DNA from: Brachyspira hampsonii 30446
Lineage (GTDB): Bacteria > Spirochaetota > Brachyspiria > Brachyspirales > Brachyspiraceae
Direction: 5' to 3'
Assembly (NCBI RefSeq): GCF_000316195.1
Contig: NZ_JH994110.1
Span: 392,728 to 456,727 of the forward strand
Length of the DNA: 64,000 nucleotides
This document shows, one piece after another, positions 1-8,156 of this stretch. The stretch's first letter is position 1. Every line of letters starts with the position of its first letter. A program made the position numbers and the translations under genes. The notes beneath the pieces are model-generated. The model was given only the letters and a program-made list of their open reading frames with translations. It had not been told where the DNA came from and made no database searches.

Positions 1-15
1 ATTAGAATTTATTAG

Positions 16-140
16 CACCCACCCAAGTTTTTTTTAAAATTTAAAAAACGCATACCCACACGCAGAATAATATTTAAAATATATGCTAACCAAAAATCAT
101 AGTTTAAACTATAAATAAAATGCTGCTTACCGTGCGTTGA
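16..140. repeat. Modular intergenic repeat, copy 1
   Basis: This copy has three recognisable blocks: CACCCACCCAAG at 16-27, an ACACGCAGAATAA block near 59-71, and TTACCGTGCGTTGA at 127-140. The same blocks, in the same order, recur at about 32.5, 59.8 and 61.4 kb, and in reverse orientation elsewhere. The rest of the 1-201 gap is AT-rich with no gene. Confidence 0.75.
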
Positions 141-201
141 AAAAAGTATCATAATAAATTATCAGATGGCAGTATATTTTTTTGTAATAATATCAAATAA
201 A

Positions 202-2046
202 TTATTTATTTAATTTGAAAAACTGCATAGCATCTTCCAAGTCTCTAGCTTCATTTAACAAAGAAGCAGCCGCTGAAGCAGATTGTTCTACCAATCCGGC
301 ATTCTGCTGTGTTACGCTATCCATTTGAGAAACTGCTATATTTACCTGATCAACTCCTGACTGCTGTTCTATAGCCGTTTCACTAATATCTCTCATTATA
401 TTAGAAGTTTCTTCTATTTTTTTCTCCAAATCTTCAAATATTTTTTCTGATTCTTTTGCTTTCTCCACAGACTTACTAATCTTATCATATATAACATTAA
501 TCAAAGCAGTAATATCCTTAGCCGAAGACTGAGAATTCTGTGCTAAATTTCTAACTTCACTTGCTACAACAGCAAATCCCTTACCTTGCTCTCCGGCACG
601 GGCAGCTTCTACAGCAGCATTAAGTGCCAATATATTAGTTTGAAAAGCGATATCCTCTATGACCTTAGTTATATTTTTTATTTTTTCACTGTCCTCATTA
701 ACCTCTTCTATGCTTTTAGTTGTTTCTAAAATTATAGCTCCTGCATTTCTAATTGAATTCATAGATTCCTTCATCATATTATTGCCTTCTATAGAATGCG
801 AAGTAGAAGATTTAATTGTAGAAGCCATCTCCTCCATAGAAGAAGCAGTTTCTTCAAGACTTGCAGCTTGAGCTTCTGTTCTCCTTGATAGATCAGAATT
901 ACCATTTGCTAATTCCTGAGCCGCTGTAGTGATTTTGATAGAAGAATCATTAACTTGAGATATTATCTCTGTCAGTTTTTTACGCATTCCGCTGAAAGAT
1001 TCAAATAATATTCCAAGCTCATCTTTTCTTTTATGTTCATTTGAAACATAAGTCAAATTTCCTGCCTCTATCTCCTTAGCCTCTCTTATAATGCTGTATA
1101 TATGTCCCATTATTCTCTTTATGAAAAGATAAACAAATATAGATAATAATACAACAGCAATTAAACCTACTAACGAACTTATTAAAATCAATTCCCTATT
1201 TGTAGAATATATCTCACTATCGAACATAGTCATAGCTATTATCCAATTCATAGATTTCATTTTGCAATAAGAACCTGTTCTTTTTTGATCCATATAGATA
1301 TAGGATAAAGTACCCTGAGTTAAATTATTATCAAAAACTGTTTTGTAATCCTGAACGACACTAGAGCCTATTTGATCATATAGATTATCCATTATGTCAG
1401 TTAAATTAGAATCTATAGCAAGTATTCTGCCTGTTTGTCCTAAAGTTATATCAGCAAAGTAATTGTCATGTATAAGTTTCCAATCTATTACTACGAGTAT
1501 TACTCCTAATAAATTGCCGTCCAAACTTTTTATAGCACCGCCTAAAATCAATGATTTATTTCCAGTATCTGCTGAATCTATTATTTCCTCATCAAATGTA
1601 TATTCAAAATTATTTCTTTCTAGTATAGACCAGAAATTAGGTCTAGTATCAGAAATACTATTACCTATGGAGCTTCCTAAAGCATCAGCTATAATATCCC
1701 CATTTAAATCTGCTACTGCTATATTTATAGAATATTCATTAGCACCATTAAATAGTGCCAAAGCATTTAAAGCATCAGTTTCTGTCTGTTCATTTCTATT
1801 TAAAAGTGAATTCATAACAGCAGGTGCAACAGAATATGTTTTAGCTAATGAAATCTGATCTACCAATATGGCATCAAATAATTTAGCATAAGACTGTGCT
1901 GTGTTGGCAAAGCCTTCAAATCTGCTTTTGCTTATACCTTTATTAGCAAAAGTTACTGCTACACTTAATACAATAAATATTATTAATATAGATGTAACCG
2001 ATATTATAGCAGGAACCTTGAAAGATAAACTATGTATCTTTTTCAT
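202..2046 (-). CDS. Methyl-accepting chemotaxis protein, Cache type
   Basis: This is a membrane chemoreceptor that signals to CheA/CheW. An N-terminal membrane helix is followed by a periplasmic Cache-like sensor of about 240 residues, a second membrane helix, a HAMP linker and a methyl-accepting domain. The conserved signalling tip is visible ([20 protein letters not shown], then [15 protein letters not shown]). I chose the Met at 2046 over the one at 2064 because a GGAG ribosome-binding site lies 8 bases before it. The gene stands alone, facing away from the restriction island. The ligand cannot be told from the sequence. A related receptor gene at 22.8 kb is broken by a stop codon. Confidence 0.93.
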   Translation of the reverse strand: MKKIHSLSFKVPAIISVTSILIIFIVLSVAVTFANKGISKSRFEGFANTAQSYAKLFDAILVDQISLAKTYSVAPAVMNSLLNRNEQTETDALNALALFNGANEYSINIAVADLNGDIIADALGSSIGNSISDTRPNFWSILERNNFEYTFDEEIIDSADTGNKSLILGGAIKSLDGNLLGVILVVIDWKLIHDNYFADITLGQTGRILAIDSNLTDIMDNLYDQIGSSVVQDYKTVFDNNLTQGTLSYIYMDQKRTGSYCKMKSMNWIIAMTMFDSEIYSTNRELILISSLVGLIAVVLLSIFVYLFIKRIMGHIYSIIREAKEIEAGNLTYVSNEHKRKDELGILFESFSGMRKKLTEIISQVNDSSIKITTAAQELANGNSDLSRRTEAQAASLEETASSMEEMASTIKSSTSHSIEGNNMMKESMNSIRNAGAIILETTKSIEEVNEDSEKIKNITKVIEDIAFQTNILALNAAVEAARAGEQGKGFAVVASEVRNLAQNSQSSAKDITALINVIYDKISKSVEKAKESEKIFEDLEKKIEETSNIMRDISETAIEQQSGVDQVNIAVSQMDSVTQQNAGLVEQSASAAASLLNEARDLEDAMQFFKLNK

Positions 2047-2267
2047 AGACAAACTCCAATTCATATAAAAATAGAAAATGCTTTATATTTAATCGTTATT
2101 TTTTAGTAATTTTATACTTTTTTTTCATATAAAATATTTTATTTTAAAAAAAATATATAAAAATCGTATTTTTTTTACACTTTTTTTAAAAGTTTTATAT
2201 ATTATTAATATAACAAAGTTGATTTGTATCTAATTTTATAAATTTTTTCTTCATAATTTACCTTAAT

Positions 2268-2291
2268 AGCGGATATAGTTTTATATCCGCT
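2268..2291. terminator. Perfect hairpin in the gap between the chemoreceptor and the restriction island
   Basis: AGCGGATATA at 2268-2277 pairs perfectly with TATATCCGCT at 2282-2291 around a GTTT loop. A weak T-rich stretch follows on the plus strand. It could be a terminator remnant or a structural element. Apart from this hairpin and the promoter at 2481, the gap 2047-2533 holds only AT-rich sequence. Confidence 0.45.
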
Positions 2292-2480
2292 TATTTATAT
2301 ATCAAAATAAAATATTACAATTAAACAATAATCTGTATTATCAAATAAATTTTATATAAAAATAACAGTATGTTTCTTGATAGGTAAAAAATATATATCA
2401 TTATATGAATAAAAAATACGGCACCTATATATTTTTAACAGCATATTTTTGATTAGAGCGTAATTTTTTAATAAAAAATA

Positions 2481-2525
2481 TTGACAATACCTAATTTATG
2501 TGCTAATATAAAAACATAAGGAGGA
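2481..2525 (+). promoter_or_regulatory. Promoter and ribosome-binding site of the restriction island
   Basis: TTGACA at 2481-2486 and TAATAT at 2504-2509 are 17 bases apart. AAGGAGGA follows at 2518-2525, 8 bases before the ATG at 2534. This is a near-consensus sigma-70 promoter with a short leader, and it probably drives the half-size HsdS gene and hsdM. Confidence 0.75.
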
Positions 2526-2533
2526 AATAAATT

Positions 2534-3130
2534 ATGAAAAAAATCATATTAAAAGAGCTTGCAAATATAAGAGTAGGGGCATCTGTTTCAAGGGCTTCAG
2601 CAAAGATATACGAAAAAGGGTATGAAGTCAATCTCATAAACTTAAAAGCATTCGATAATAAATCTATTAAGTATACTCAAAATGAAAAAAATATTGATAC
2701 AATACAAATCAAACAAAAAAATATCGAATTAATACAAGCAAATGATATTATCATAAGGCTTAGAGAACCATTCAATAGCCTAATAGTAGAAGATAATATT
2801 GATAATTGTATAATAAGTTCATTAATGGCATGTATCAGAATAAAAGAAGAATTTTATAATATATGCCTGCCTCATTTTCTTGCTATTTATCTAAATAATA
2901 AAAAAGTTCAGAAATTTTTAAAAAGAGAATCAAGAGGAACAGGGATAATATCAATAGGAACTTTTGATATAGCAAATATAGAAATAGAATTGCCTAGTAT
3001 AGATAAACAAAAAGAAATCATTGAAATAAATTCATTATTTGAAAGGGATATTTTTATTTATGGAAAACTTTTTGAATTAAAACAAGTATTTTATAAAGAA
3101 GCTATGAATAAAATATTAAAAAACTGTTAA
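2534..3130 (+). CDS. HsdS-like protein, half size (single target-recognition domain)
   Basis: The 198-residue protein looks like one half of a type I specificity subunit. An N-terminal recognition-domain-like region is followed by a sequence ending in LPSIDKQKEIIEI, which matches the usual LPxxxEQxxI border of an HsdS recognition domain and its helical spacer. Full HsdS proteins have two such halves, and the downstream copy at 6609 has both. The gene has its own strong promoter and RBS and lies 39 bases upstream of hsdM. It could act as a homodimeric half-subunit, as known for truncated HsdS in other systems, or be a silent donor of specificity. Function is inferred from weak family resemblance. 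Confidence 0.7.
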   Translation: MKKIILKELANIRVGASVSRASAKIYEKGYEVNLINLKAFDNKSIKYTQNEKNIDTIQIKQKNIELIQANDIIIRLREPFNSLIVEDNIDNCIISSLMACIRIKEEFYNICLPHFLAIYLNNKKVQKFLKRESRGTGIISIGTFDIANIEIELPSIDKQKEIIEINSLFERDIFIYGKLFELKQVFYKEAMNKILKNC

Positions 3131-3169
3131 TCATTTACTAAAATATATTTTTTAAAAGGAGAAATCAAG

Positions 3170-4666
3170 ATGAAAACAACAAAAGAAGTAGTTGAAAATA
3201 TAGTTTGGAAAGCATGCGATACTTTCAGAGGATCAATAGACTCATCTGTTTATAAAGATTATATATTGAGTATGCTGTTTGTGAAATATTTATCAGATTT
3301 CGTGAAAGAAAAAACTGAAGAATTAAGAAAAGAATATAAAGACAATGAAGGTATTTTATCAAGAATGATTGAAAGGCTGGATTATAAAATAAGCGAAACT
3401 GCTAACTTTGATTATTTATATTCTATAAGAGAGGAAAACAATATTGGAGAGAGGATCAATACTGCTTTAAGAGAAATAGAAAAACAGAATCAGAGTAAAT
3501 TTGAAGGCATTTTTAATAATATAGATTTTAATGATTCAAATAAATTCGGCAATACAAAAACAAGAAATTCTATATTAAAAAATCTGCTTGAAGACTTCAA
3601 TGATCCTGCATTAGATTTAAGTCCCAGTGCATTAGAAAACAATGATGTTATGGGTGATGCTTATGAGTATTTGATAAAAAACTTTGCAAGCTATGCCGGT
3701 AAAAAAGGAGGCGAATTCTTCACTCCTCCTGAAGTATCTATGCTTATAGCTAAAATAGTAACTTTGAATATAAAAGACGGAGTTAAAGTATATGACCCTA
3801 CTTGCGGAAGCGGTTCTTTGCTTGTTAAAGTGTATAAAGAATTAGGAGGCAAAAAATGTTCTGTATACGGACAGGAGAAAAACAACCAAACATATTCTTT
3901 ATGCCGAATGAACATGTATTTGCATGAAATAGGCGATAAAGGAATGATTGAATGGGGCGACACTATAAAAGAGCCTAAATTCTTGGATAAAAACGGCAAT
4001 TTAGAAAAATTTGACATAGTAGTTGCTAATCCTCCTTTCAGCTTGGATAAATGGGGAGATGAAACTGCAGTTAAAGACCAATACAATAGATTTGAGTACG
4101 GCATACCTCCAAAGAGCAAGGGAGACTATGCTTTTGTACTTCATATGATAAACAGTATGTCTGAAAATGGAATCACTGCTGTTGTAATGCCTCATGGGGT
4201 ATTATTCAGAGGAGCTAGCGAGGGAATAATACGAGAAAGAATAATAAATGAAAATTTGCTTGATGCTGTTATAGGGCTTCCAAACAATTTATTTTACGGC
4301 ACTTCAATACCAGCATGCATTTTAATATTAAAAAAGAACAGAAAAGAGAAAGACATTTTATTTATAGATGCAAGCGTAGAATATGAGAAAGGAAAAAATC
4401 AAAACCGCTTACGCGATGAGGATATAGAAAAAATAGTAAAAGCCTACAAAGACAGAAAAAACATAGAAAAATACTCTAAATCAGCAAGCCTAGAAGAAAT
4501 CAAAGAAAATGAATACAATCTCAATATACCTAGATATATAGACTCATTTGAAGATGAGGAGCATGTGGACTTGAAGAGCATAAACAAAGAAATAACAGCA
4601 TTAGAAAAAGAACGCGAAACTCTAAGCGGCAAATTAGAAGATTTTTTGAAAGATATAAAATTATAA
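3170..4666 (+). CDS. hsdM: Type I restriction-modification DNA methylase subunit (N6-adenine)
   Basis: HsdM uses S-adenosylmethionine to methylate adenine in the recognition sequence chosen by HsdS. The 498-residue protein has the HsdM helical N-terminus (about 1-140), then GGEFFTPPEVSMLIAKIV at 180-197, the SAM-binding motif DPTCGSG at 209-215, and the catalytic motif NPPF at 287-290. A coiled C-terminal end follows. The RBS AAAGGAG is well placed. Its length and motifs are those of an intact enzyme. The island order is half-S, M, accessory genes, S, R. Confidence 0.97.
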   Translation: MKTTKEVVENIVWKACDTFRGSIDSSVYKDYILSMLFVKYLSDFVKEKTEELRKEYKDNEGILSRMIERLDYKISETANFDYLYSIREENNIGERINTALREIEKQNQSKFEGIFNNIDFNDSNKFGNTKTRNSILKNLLEDFNDPALDLSPSALENNDVMGDAYEYLIKNFASYAGKKGGEFFTPPEVSMLIAKIVTLNIKDGVKVYDPTCGSGSLLVKVYKELGGKKCSVYGQEKNNQTYSLCRMNMYLHEIGDKGMIEWGDTIKEPKFLDKNGNLEKFDIVVANPPFSLDKWGDETAVKDQYNRFEYGIPPKSKGDYAFVLHMINSMSENGITAVVMPHGVLFRGASEGIIRERIINENLLDAVIGLPNNLFYGTSIPACILILKKNRKEKDILFIDASVEYEKGKNQNRLRDEDIEKIVKAYKDRKNIEKYSKSASLEEIKENEYNLNIPRYIDSFEDEEHVDLKSINKEITALEKERETLSGKLEDFLKDIKL

Positions 4667-4671
4667 TATAA

Positions 4672-4699
4672 TTGAAAAACTTAGCAAATTAGTTATAAT
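4672..4699 (+). promoter_or_regulatory. Separate promoter for the PIN-GNAT-PUA gene
   Basis: TTGAAA at 4672-4677 and TATAAT at 4694-4699 are 16 bases apart and start immediately after the hsdM stop codon. The transcript would have a leader of only about 14 bases. This suggests that the accessory gene is expressed independently of hsdM. Confidence 0.65.
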
Positions 4700-4719
4700 T
4701 TTAGTTTGTGGAGAATTTT

Positions 4720-6246
4720 ATGAAAGCACTTTTAGATACAAATATTATTATTCATAGAGAAAGTAATAATAAAATAATCAATAGAGAAATAGGTAGTCTA
4801 TTTAAATGGCTAGAAAAGACTAAATATGAAAAATGTATACATAAAATTAATCTTGAAGAATTAAATAAAAACTCAAATTCTGATACTGTAGATGTTATGA
4901 ATGTAAAATCTAAAAATTATACTTTATTAATGACTCAAGCTCCATTAAATAAAAAACTACTTGAAATATATGAAAAATTTGACAAAACAGAAAATGATAA
5001 AAATGATACTTTATTATTAAATGAACTTGTAAATGACAGAGTTGATATATTTATTACAGAAGATAAAAAAATACATCAAAAAGCTAAATTAGTAAATATA
5101 GATAATAAAGTATTTACCATAGACTCTTTTCTAGAAAAAGTTATTGCAGAAAATCCTGAACTCATTGATTATAAAGTTTTATCAGTAGAAAAAGAATATT
5201 TTGGTAATATAGATTTAAAAGATAAATTCTTTGATTCTTTAAAAGAAGATTATGTTGGGTTTGATAAATGGTTTAATAAAAAATCTAATGAAATAGCTTA
5301 TGTTACTTACAAAGATAAAAAATTATTATCTTTTTTATATTTAAAAGTTGAAGACAAAGATGAAAACTATGCTGATATAATTCCAGCATTTTCTCCTAAA
5401 AAAAGATTAAAAATAGGTACTTTTAAAGTAGAATATAACGGAGTCAAATTAGGTGAGAGATTTATAAAAATAATATTTGATAATGCTATAGCTAATAAAG
5501 TTGATGAAATATATGTTACAATTTTTGATAAAAGAGAAGAACAAAATAGACTAATTAATTTATTTGAAGAATATGGTTTTATTAAATGGGGAAAAAAAGG
5601 AGAGAATGGAGAATTAGTATATATTAGAGATTTTTCAAAAAGGTTTAATATAGAAGAACCAAAACATACTTATCCATTTTTTTCAATAAATACAAATATC
5701 TTTTTAGTACCAATATATCCAGATTATCATACAGATTTATTACCTGATTCTTATTTAAAAACAGAATCTGCAAAAGATTTTAAAGATAATTTACCACATA
5801 GAAATGCAATAAGTAAAGTTTATGTATCTCGTTCATTAAACAAAAATATAAAAAAGGGAGATATTATAATATTTTATAGAACCAAAGAAGAAGGTAAGCC
5901 AGCAAAATATTCATCTGTAATAACTACTATAGGAATAGTTGAAGAAAAAATTGATAAGATAAAAAATGAAAAAGAATTTATAATAAATTCTAGGAAAAGA
6001 AGTATTTTTACAGATAAAGAATTATCTAATTTTTGGAACGGGAAAGGTGCTAAACCATTTTTAATTAATTTTTTATATGTATATTCATTTAAAATTGGGA
6101 ATAGAATGAATAGAGGTAGATTACTACAACTAGGAATTATAAGTGATGCTGATAATGGAATTAGAGGTCTAACAAAAATAACAAAAGAACAATTCTTATT
6201 AATATTAAGAGAGTGTAAAGTAAATGAAAGTTTTATTGTCTATTAA
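4720..6246 (+). CDS. PIN-GNAT-PUA-like fusion protein embedded in the restriction island
   Basis: The 508-residue protein seems to combine three domains. Residues 1-140 resemble a PIN ribonuclease, with candidate acidic residues D6 (LLDTNIII), E46/E47, D96 (NDTLLL) and D115 (FITED). Residues 190-305 resemble a GNAT acetyltransferase (KIGTFKVEYNGVKLGERF, then a FEEYGFIKW end). Residues 325-500 contain a PUA/EVE-like segment (IKKGDIIIFYRTKEE, then RGLTKITKEQF). The ATG at 4720 is preferred because a GTGGAG RBS (4708-4713) precedes it and an in-frame GTG at 4708 is part of that RBS. Its 3' end overlaps the ASCH gene by 23 bases, so the two look co-translated. A role in RNA cleavage or base recognition is inference from the domain folds. 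Confidence 0.75.
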   Translation: MKALLDTNIIIHRESNNKIINREIGSLFKWLEKTKYEKCIHKINLEELNKNSNSDTVDVMNVKSKNYTLLMTQAPLNKKLLEIYEKFDKTENDKNDTLLLNELVNDRVDIFITEDKKIHQKAKLVNIDNKVFTIDSFLEKVIAENPELIDYKVLSVEKEYFGNIDLKDKFFDSLKEDYVGFDKWFNKKSNEIAYVTYKDKKLLSFLYLKVEDKDENYADIIPAFSPKKRLKIGTFKVEYNGVKLGERFIKIIFDNAIANKVDEIYVTIFDKREEQNRLINLFEEYGFIKWGKKGENGELVYIRDFSKRFNIEEPKHTYPFFSINTNIFLVPIYPDYHTDLLPDSYLKTESAKDFKDNLPHRNAISKVYVSRSLNKNIKKGDIIIFYRTKEEGKPAKYSSVITTIGIVEEKIDKIKNEKEFIINSRKRSIFTDKELSNFWNGKGAKPFLINFLYVYSFKIGNRMNRGRLLQLGIISDADNGIRGLTKITKEQFLLILRECKVNESFIVY

Positions 6247-6593
6247 ACCTGAATATGTTGAAAAAATATTCAATGGTAGTAAAAAATATGAAATTAGAAA
6301 ATCTATTTTTAAAAGAAAAAATATAAAAAAAATTATAATATATTCTTCATCTCCTATTTCTAAGGTAGTAGGTGAATTTGAAATAGAAGATATAATATCT
6401 GATGATTTAGATAATGTATGGAACATAATAAAATATGAGTCCGGTATTTCTGTAGATTTTTTTTATAAATATCTTGAAAATAAAGAAATAGCATATGCTA
6501 TAAAAAATAGGTAAAATAAAAAAATATCGTAAACCTAAAAAATTGGAAGATTTTAATATCTATTATGCACCGCAATCATTTGTATATTTATAA
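6224..6593 (+). pseudogene. ASCH-domain protein, frameshifted in an A6 run
   Basis: The first frame begins MKVLLSIKPEYVEKIFNGSK and contains YEIRKSIFK, typical of small ASCH (PUA-like) RNA- or nucleotide-binding proteins, but stops at 6514. The missing family C-terminus is present at once in another frame: GKIKKYRKPKKLEDF followed by YYAPQSFVYL and a stop at 6591-6593. Removing one A from the run at 6502-6507 joins the two into about 122 residues. The change is either a recent frameshift, a phase-variable tract or a sequencing error. The gene overlaps the PIN-GNAT-PUA gene, and the hsdS RBS lies just after its stop. Confidence 0.75.
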
Positions 6594-6608
6594 AAAGGAG
6601 CCCCAACA

Positions 6609-7757
6609 ATGAACCAACCGCTCCCAGCAGGATGGCAGGAAGTAAAATTGCAGGAATGTCTATTAGAACAACCAAAATATGGAATGAATGCCCCTGCTGT
6701 AAAATATGATAATTCATTACCTACATATATAAGGATAACTGATATAGATGAGTATGGAAATTTTATAAATGATAATAAAGTATCTGTTAACAATGCTAAT
6801 TATGAAGAGTATATTTTACATGATAATGACTTTCTGTTTGCAAGAACAGGAGCTTCGGTAGGAAAAACATATTTATATAATAGAAAAGACGGCATTTTAG
6901 TTTTTGCGGGTTATTTAATAAAAGTAAAACCGAATCAAAATATATTAAATAGCCTATTTTTAAAATATTATACTCAAAGTAAGAGATATTGGCATTTTGT
7001 AAAAATAACATCTGCAAGAACAGGACAGCCTGGAATAAATGGAAAAGAATATGCTAATATGAATATAGTACTGCCGCCCATAGATGAACAGAAGCGTATA
7101 TCTGAAATTTTGTCATTATGCGATGATGTTATAGAGAATCTTACGCAATTAATAGAGAAGAAAGAGCTTTATAAGAAAGGCGTAATGCAGAGAGTGTTAA
7201 GCGGTGAAGTTCGTTTCAATGGTTTTGGAGATGAGTGGAAAATAAAAAAATTATCTGAAATTAGCAGAAGTATAAAAACAGGAAAATTAGATGCTAATGC
7301 TATGGAAGAAAACGGGCAATATAGGTTTTATACTTGTGCTAGAGAATATTATAGAATAAATGAGTATGCCTTTGATGGGGAGGCTTTATTAATATCCGGC
7401 AATGGTGCTTATGTTGGATATGTTCATTATTATAAAGGTAAGTTTAATGCTTATCAAAGAACTTATGTTTTAATGGATTTTGAAGAAGATATAAAATATA
7501 TAAAATATTATCTTGACATATATTTAAAGGATAGAATAAGAAAAGAAAAAAATGAGGGAAATACACCATATATAGTTCTAAGCACATTAACAGATATGGA
7601 AATAAAAGTACCAAGCCTAGAGGAGCAGAAAAAAATTGCGGGGCTTATTTCGGTTATAGACGAAGAGATTGACAATCTTAAAAAGCAGTTGGAGCTTCGT
7701 AAACAGCAGAAGAAAGGACTTATGCAGAGGCTTTTAAGCGGTGAGGTGAGGATTTAA
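6609..7757 (+). CDS. hsdS: Type I restriction-modification specificity subunit
   Basis: HsdS reads the bipartite DNA target for both methylation and cleavage. The 382-residue protein has two recognition domains, about 1-155 and 205-330. Each is followed by a helical spacer with the conserved ends LPPIDEQKRISEI and VPSLEEQKKIAGL. The direct internal repeat YKKGVMQRVLSGEVRF and QKKGLMQRLLSGEVRI marks the two half-subunits. The ATG at 6609 follows an AAAGGAG. The gene is separated from hsdM by the accessory pair and from hsdR by a 400-base gap with GC-rich repeats. Confidence 0.95.
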   Translation: MNQPLPAGWQEVKLQECLLEQPKYGMNAPAVKYDNSLPTYIRITDIDEYGNFINDNKVSVNNANYEEYILHDNDFLFARTGASVGKTYLYNRKDGILVFAGYLIKVKPNQNILNSLFLKYYTQSKRYWHFVKITSARTGQPGINGKEYANMNIVLPPIDEQKRISEILSLCDDVIENLTQLIEKKELYKKGVMQRVLSGEVRFNGFGDEWKIKKLSEISRSIKTGKLDANAMEENGQYRFYTCAREYYRINEYAFDGEALLISGNGAYVGYVHYYKGKFNAYQRTYVLMDFEEDIKYIKYYLDIYLKDRIRKEKNEGNTPYIVLSTLTDMEIKVPSLEEQKKIAGLISVIDEEIDNLKKQLELRKQQKKGLMQRLLSGEVRI

Positions 7758-7770
7758 AGTTTTGAATATA

Positions 7771-8143
7771 ATTGTATAATAAAATGTACGATGCCGCACA
7801 TACATTGTACTATCTTAAAAGTTAAGCGATACCGTGCGGATCGCCGCTACGGCAAGTAGTTTTTGTAAAAAAGAAGACAAAAAACAATTTTATTATTGTT
7901 ATGTTAGCCGAAACCTATAAATGTATTCCAGCTAAAGCTGTAATACGGTTTCGACTCACTATTATATTATTTAGGGATTACTTTTTATTTCTGTGATTGC
8001 ATTATAATATTTTTTAGCTTTTTATTATTATAATTCATTGTATAATGAAAGGTACGATGCCGTATTTACATAGGGCATTTGATAAGAATAAGCAATACCG
8101 TGCAGCTTGCCCGTCGCGAAGCATACCTGCGGTAATGGCGAAT
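7771..8143 (+). repeat. Two direct copies of a GC-rich repeat between hsdS and hsdR
   Basis: Copy 1 starts at 7771 and copy 2 at 8037. Both begin ATTGTATAAT, continue with GTACGATGCCG, and about 40 bases later carry an AAGC(G/A)ATACCGTGC block and a GC-rich end (GCCGCTACGG, or CCGTCGCGAAGC). The end near 7853 has been replaced in copy 2. TACCGTGC is also part of the modular intergenic family. The 7758-8156 gap contains these copies and the palindrome at 7909 but no gene. Confidence 0.7.
7909..7953. repeat. Nested palindrome in the hsdS-hsdR gap
   Basis: CGAAACC (7909-7915) pairs with GGTTTCG (7947-7953), GTATT (7923-7927) with AATAC (7942-7946), and CAGCT (7929-7933) with AGCTG (7936-7940). 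The 7-base left-hand bulge TATAAAT is unpaired. It may act as a terminator-like or REP-like structure. There is no T tract directly after it. Confidence 0.6.
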
Positions 8144-8156
8144 ACAGGAGTTTTTT

